A DNA stretch of 64,000 bases from Enterobacterales bacterium (GTDB lineage Bacteria > Pseudomonadota > Gammaproteobacteria > Enterobacterales > Enterobacteriaceae): NCBI GenBank assembly GCA_015654925.1, contig JAATFX010000033.1, positions 1 through 64,000 on the forward strand, given 5' to 3'. Under the pieces are notes generated by a model. It was not told the origin of the DNA and did not search any database. It saw only the letters and a list, made by a program, of their open reading frames with translations. Positions 60,751 through 64,000 of the stretch are shown piece after piece. Within the stretch, counting starts at the first letter, position 1. Every line of letters begins with the position of its first letter. The translations under genes were made by a program, and so were the position numbers.

Positions 60751-61197
60751 TTAGTCCTGTTTAAGCGGTTGAACCAGCGGAAATGGGTTTTGATGGCGGC
60801 GGTTGTCGTTGAGGGTATACATGGCGGTGATGACCACCAGCGCGACAAATGACCACATCACTTCTTGCGCTCCCGAACCCACCACGGCCCAGATGCAGTA
60901 CACAAAGGCAATCAGCGTAATGACGCTGTACAGCCGCAACTGTTTGCCCAAATGACCATGTCCGACCAACAGCAGCGCGGCACAGGTATATAAATAGGGC
61001 ACCAGGGTGAAAATGACCGAGACGGAAGAGACCAGGGCAAACTGCGCGGTAGCATTGGGGGAAATAGTGGTGATCTGGAATAGCGTCACCAACACGCCCA
61101 GGATTAGCAGCCCCGCGGCCGGCACGCCCCGCTTATCGACTTTGCCGAAGATGGCGGGAAACAGGCCATCGTGCCAGTGCGGCATCCTGGCGGCAAG
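60751..61197 (-). pseudogene. adiC: Arginine/agmatine antiporter AdiC, C-terminal fragment
   Basis: 145 residues ([20 protein letters not shown] to the C-terminus) match the last third of AdiC (445 aa): membrane segments 9-12, including [20 protein letters not shown]. The N-terminal two thirds are missing; upstream the frame ends at a stop near 61,198 and is replaced by unrelated sequence. Together with the broken adiA it marks loss of arginine-dependent acid resistance. No adiY regulator is between them. Confidence 0.88.
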
Positions 61198-61321
61198 CTA
61201 AATGCTGCGGACCCGGCGCCGATGGGCTGATTTATGCTCTTTTCGACCTATGATCCCAAAGCCAACCGACAATCAGGCAGAGGCCTAACCAGCAATTGGA
61301 CGATAACAATATGGGCCTGGC

Positions 61322-61989
61322 ATGACCGATATCACAACGTTGCACCCACGTTTAATGACGCCACACATTCAGGCCGCCTCCCCGCTGTTTGCCTGCTCGG
61401 ACCGCGCCAGGTGGGTAAAACCACCCTGGCACAAGGGCTCGATCCCACCAGGACTTATATCACATTAGATGATGTCATCTTGCTAAATGCGGTCAAGCAA
61501 GATCCAATGGGGTTTGTCCAGGGGCTCCCCGAATGCGTGACTTTGGATGAGGTGCAGCGAGCCCCCGAGCTGATGCCCGCGCTTAAAGCATCCATCGACG
61601 CTAATCGTCAACCGGGGCGTTTTATTCTTACCGGTTCGGCTAATCTTCTGCTATTGCCCGGCGTACAGGAATCGTTGGCGGGACGTGTTGAAGTCATTTA
61701 TCTGCAACCCTTGTCGGAACAAGAAAAACACCATGCCAAAGAGTGTTTACTGCAAAGGCTGCTTGAAGTGGATTTAGTCATCGAGCAGGGACGCTATATA
61801 TGGAGGGTCGAAGTCAAAAAGGCGGCCAGTATCCAGGTAAAAGACGGCGCGGGGCTGGCCCATCTGGCGAACCAGGCTGGCAATGCCTGACGCGGCGGCA
61901 TCCTGCTTTATACCGGTAATAATTGCCTGCCGCTGAAAAATGTCCCCAACGGATTCGCGGTCCCGATGGATGAGCTTTGGCACGATTGA
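61322..61989 (+). pseudogene. AAA_14/DUF4143-type ATPase, degraded
   Basis: Remains of an ATPase of about 380 aa. The natural start ATG at 61,322 (MTDITTLHPRLMTPHIQAA) is in one frame; a frameshift near 61,380 moves to the frame holding Walker A LLGPRQVGKTT, Walker B VTLDEVQRAPEL and FILTGSANLLLLP. Around 61,720-61,745 most of the DUF4143 part is deleted. The C-terminal piece (EVDLVIEQGRYIWRVEVKKA) reads to an in-frame TGA at 61,888 and then continues in frame to 61,989 (LLYTGNNCLPL...PMDELWHD). Three lesions, so non-functional. Confidence 0.9.
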
Positions 61990-62016
61990 AGTAATCGCGA
62001 TATATCCTGGGGAAGC

Positions 62017-63222
62017 CTATTTAGCAGATACGGTAGTTCCCAGAGCCTGCGCGCAGGCCCAGGCGGAACTCCAGGCCCACTGGAAGTTATATCCCCCCAG
62101 CCAGCCGATCACGTCCACCACCTCACCGATAAAATAAAGTCCCGGCACCTCGCGGCTCTCCATGGTTTTGGAGGATAAATAGCGGGTATCGACGCCGCCC
62201 TGGGTCACCTCGGCGGTGCGATAGCCTTCCGTGCCGTTGGGCTGCACGCGCCAGTGCTGCAGGCTCATCACCCAGTCGGTTTGCTGGCGGCGGGTTAGCT
62301 GCTTTAACGTACATTCCGGAATTTCCAGCAGGGCAAACCAAATCTCGACGACGCGCCGCGGCAGCAGCTTCGCCAGGGTATTTTTCAGGCTTTGATTAGG
62401 ATGGGCCTGCTGCTCCGCGGCCAGAAACGCCGCTAAATCCACGTCGGGCAGCAAGTTGACCGTCAGAAATTCGCCGCTTTGCCAGAAGCTGGAAATTTGC
62501 AGCATGGCGGGTCCGGATAAACCGCGGTGGGTGAACAGCAGATTCTCGCGGAAAGTAACGCCGTTTTCCGCGCTGACCAGGGAGGGAACCCCGATGCCCG
62601 ACAGGATGCTTAGCTGCTCCAGCAAGGGTTTATGTAATGTAAAAGGCACTAATGCCGCACGAGTGGGGATCACCGGCAGGCCGAACTGCCGGGCGACTTT
62701 ATAGCCAAAAGGCGTGGCGCCCAGGCCGGGCATCGACAGGCCGCCGGTGGCGATCACCAGCGCCGCCGTTTTAATCTCGCCCGTGGACAGAGTGAGAGTA
62801 AAAACGTCGCCTTGTTTCTCAACGGCGCTCACGTCGCTGCGCAGGCGTATCGTGACCTGGCCTTGCTGGCACTCCTTGAGCAGCAGATCCACGACCTGCT
62901 GCGCCGAGTCGTCGCAAAACAGCTGCCCCAGGGCTTTTTCATGGTAGGCGATATTATGGCGCTGCATCAGCGCGATAAAATCCCACTGCGTATAGCGCGA
63001 TAAGGCGGATTTGCAAAAATGCGGGTTTTGCGAGAGAAAGGCCGCCGGTTCGACGTAGAGATTGGTAAAATTGCAGCGGCCGCCGCCGGACATTAAAATC
63101 TTGCGGCCCGGTTTTTTGCCATTATCCAGCAGCAATACCCTGCGCCCCAGTCGCCCGGCCTGGGCGGCGCAAAACATGCCGGCGGCGCCCGCGCCTATGA
63201 CCACCACATCAAACTGTTCCAC
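62017..63222 (-). CDS. yhiN: Flavoprotein YhiN (HI0933 family)
   Basis: 401-aa FAD-dependent protein (E. coli 400) of the HI0933/BaiN family, with N-terminal dinucleotide motif VVIGAGAAGMFCAAQAG, then KILMSGGGRCNFTN, GGLSMPGLGATPFGY and the C-terminal GGYNFQWAWSSAWACAQ. Physiological role unknown; some relatives act as reductases of unsaturated steroid intermediates. Divergent from pitA, as in E. coli; backbone resumes here. Confidence 0.95.
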   Translation of the reverse strand: MEQFDVVVIGAGAAGMFCAAQAGRLGRRVLLLDNGKKPGRKILMSGGGRCNFTNLYVEPAAFLSQNPHFCKSALSRYTQWDFIALMQRHNIAYHEKALGQLFCDDSAQQVVDLLLKECQQGQVTIRLRSDVSAVEKQGDVFTLTLSTGEIKTAALVIATGGLSMPGLGATPFGYKVARQFGLPVIPTRAALVPFTLHKPLLEQLSILSGIGVPSLVSAENGVTFRENLLFTHRGLSGPAMLQISSFWQSGEFLTVNLLPDVDLAAFLAAEQQAHPNQSLKNTLAKLLPRRVVEIWFALLEIPECTLKQLTRRQQTDWVMSLQHWRVQPNGTEGYRTAEVTQGGVDTRYLSSKTMESREVPGLYFIGEVVDVIGWLGGYNFQWAWSSAWACAQALGTTVSAK

Positions 63223-63414
63223 TATGCTCTCTCTGCTTAATCAATAGGACGGGCAATTACCCATCCGCCGGTCGGCGGGCCCGCTTGCGGGGGCTGATTG
63301 TAATGGCCCCCGGCGGGTTATGCCAACGTAACAGGATGATAAAATGAGTAAATAGAGTTATCAACATGATTTAAAAGGCTAAAGTAGCTAAATCAAAAGT
63401 CAATGTGCAGAAAA

Positions 63415-63436
63415 ATGTCATAAAAAGGTCATATTT
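63415..63436 (+). promoter_or_regulatory. PhoB-like tandem 11-mers upstream of pitA
   Basis: ATGTCATAAAA (63,415-63,425) and AGGTCATATTT (63,426-63,436) lie head to tail and resemble PhoB units (TGTCAT plus four AT bases). About 70 bp before the pitA start. Only two units, so modest evidence. Confidence 0.35.
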
Positions 63437-63505
63437 CTCTTTTCCACCGGCCCCATTGTCGCAGATAATGCGCCCCGTTCATGTCCAATCTATGGCGTAA
63501 CCTTT

Positions 63506-64000
63506 ATGCTACATCTATTTACCGGCCTGGAGTTTCATACCGGTGTTATGTTGGTGCTCGCATTAATTTTTGTATTGGTTTATGAGGCTATAAACGGCTT
63601 TCATGATACAGCCAATGCGGTAGCAACCGTAATTTATACCCGCGCCCTGCGCTCCCAATTGGCGGTCGGCATGTCGGGGATCTTCAACTTCCTCGGCGTC
63701 CTGCTGGGCGGTTTGAGCGTGGCGTATGCCATCGTTCATTTATTGCCGGTTAATCTGCTATTAAACGTCAGCTCCACCCATGGCCTGGCGATGATGTTCT
63801 CCATGCTGTTGGCGGCCATCATCTGGAATCTGGGCACCTGGTACTTCGGCTTGCCGGCTTCCAGCTCCCATACCCTGATTGGCGCTATCATCGGCATCGG
63901 CCTGACCAACGCCATGGTCACCGACACGTCGGTGCTGGATGCGCTGAATATCCCGAAGCTGATTGAAATCTTTTTATCGTTGATTATCTCCCCGCTCGTA
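63506..64000 (+). CDS. pitA: Low-affinity phosphate transporter PitA (partial, runs off the window)
   Basis: The first 165 codons of an intact frame match E. coli PitA closely ([13 protein letters not shown]..., [35 protein letters not shown]). PitA is the inner-membrane low-affinity metal-phosphate/H+ symporter (about 499 aa), so about two thirds of the gene lie beyond 64,000. The start is the ATG at 63,506; the ribosome site is weak. Divergent from yhiN. Confidence 0.93.
   Translation, partial: MLHLFTGLEFHTGVMLVLALIFVLVYEAINGFHDTANAVATVIYTRALRSQLAVGMSGIFNFLGVLLGGLSVAYAIVHLLPVNLLLNVSSTHGLAMMFSMLLAAIIWNLGTWYFGLPASSSHTLIGAIIGIGLTNAMVTDTSVLDALNIPKLIEIFLSLIISPLV

Overview
The window is a chromosomal segment of a gamma-proteobacterium of the order Enterobacterales. 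Most of it keeps the gene order of the E. coli/Serratia/Yersinia backbone, with accessory insertions and losses. Several traits suggest a Sodalis-like lineage, but this is inference only: GC-rich housekeeping genes, a cysteine-free HemB beside the tat genes, patchy loss of backbone genes (fadBA, tatD, livJ, zntA) and decaying accessory genes. No 16S gene lies inside the window to prove it.

Layout. 1-330: leader and tandem promoters of an rRNA operon that runs out of the left edge on the minus strand. 331-16.5 kb: backbone block hemG-trkH-yigZ-pepQ, fre-ubiD, rfaH, hemB, tatCBA, ubiB-ubiJ-ubiE, rmuC, a DedA-family gene and udp (heme, ubiquinone, K+ uptake, Tat export, nucleoside salvage). 16.6-18.2 kb: two AT-rich-flanked orphan genes inserted between udp and dlhH. 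18.4-23.4 kb: dlhH, metE/metR and bioP (yigM). 23.5-30.9 kb: ggt, yhhA and the PhoB-box-preceded ugpBAECQ operon. 30.9-36.7 kb: livKHMGF and panM. 36.7-37.3 kb: a third orphan gene where E. coli has livJ. 37.5-47.3 kb: rpoH, ftsYEX, rsmD-yhhL, a DUF1820 gene, yhhN, tusA, yhhQ with a preQ1-type leader, dcrB and yhhS.

47.3-62.0 kb is the main accessory region, between yhhS and yhiN. It holds an AegA-like Fe-S oxidoreductase with a companion ferredoxin, a PAP2 acid phosphatase with a PhoB-type box, proP, a LysR/MFS pair, a TetR/MFS pair sharing a palindromic operator, a SET-domain-like protein that looks like a secreted effector, the remains of the arginine-dependent acid-resistance system (adiA pseudogene, adiC fragment), and a broken AAA_14/DUF4143 ATPase. 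The right edge returns to backbone with yhiN and the start of pitA.

Themes that link genes: phosphate supply (ugp, acid phosphatase, pitA, each with tandem 11-bp PhoB-like units), amino-acid and biotin/methionine supply (liv, met, bioP), stress and envelope (rpoH, ftsEX, proP), and ubiquinone/heme. The most unusual items are the SET-like protein at 58.0-59.2 kb, the three orphan genes with effector-like composition, and the new TetR operator pair.
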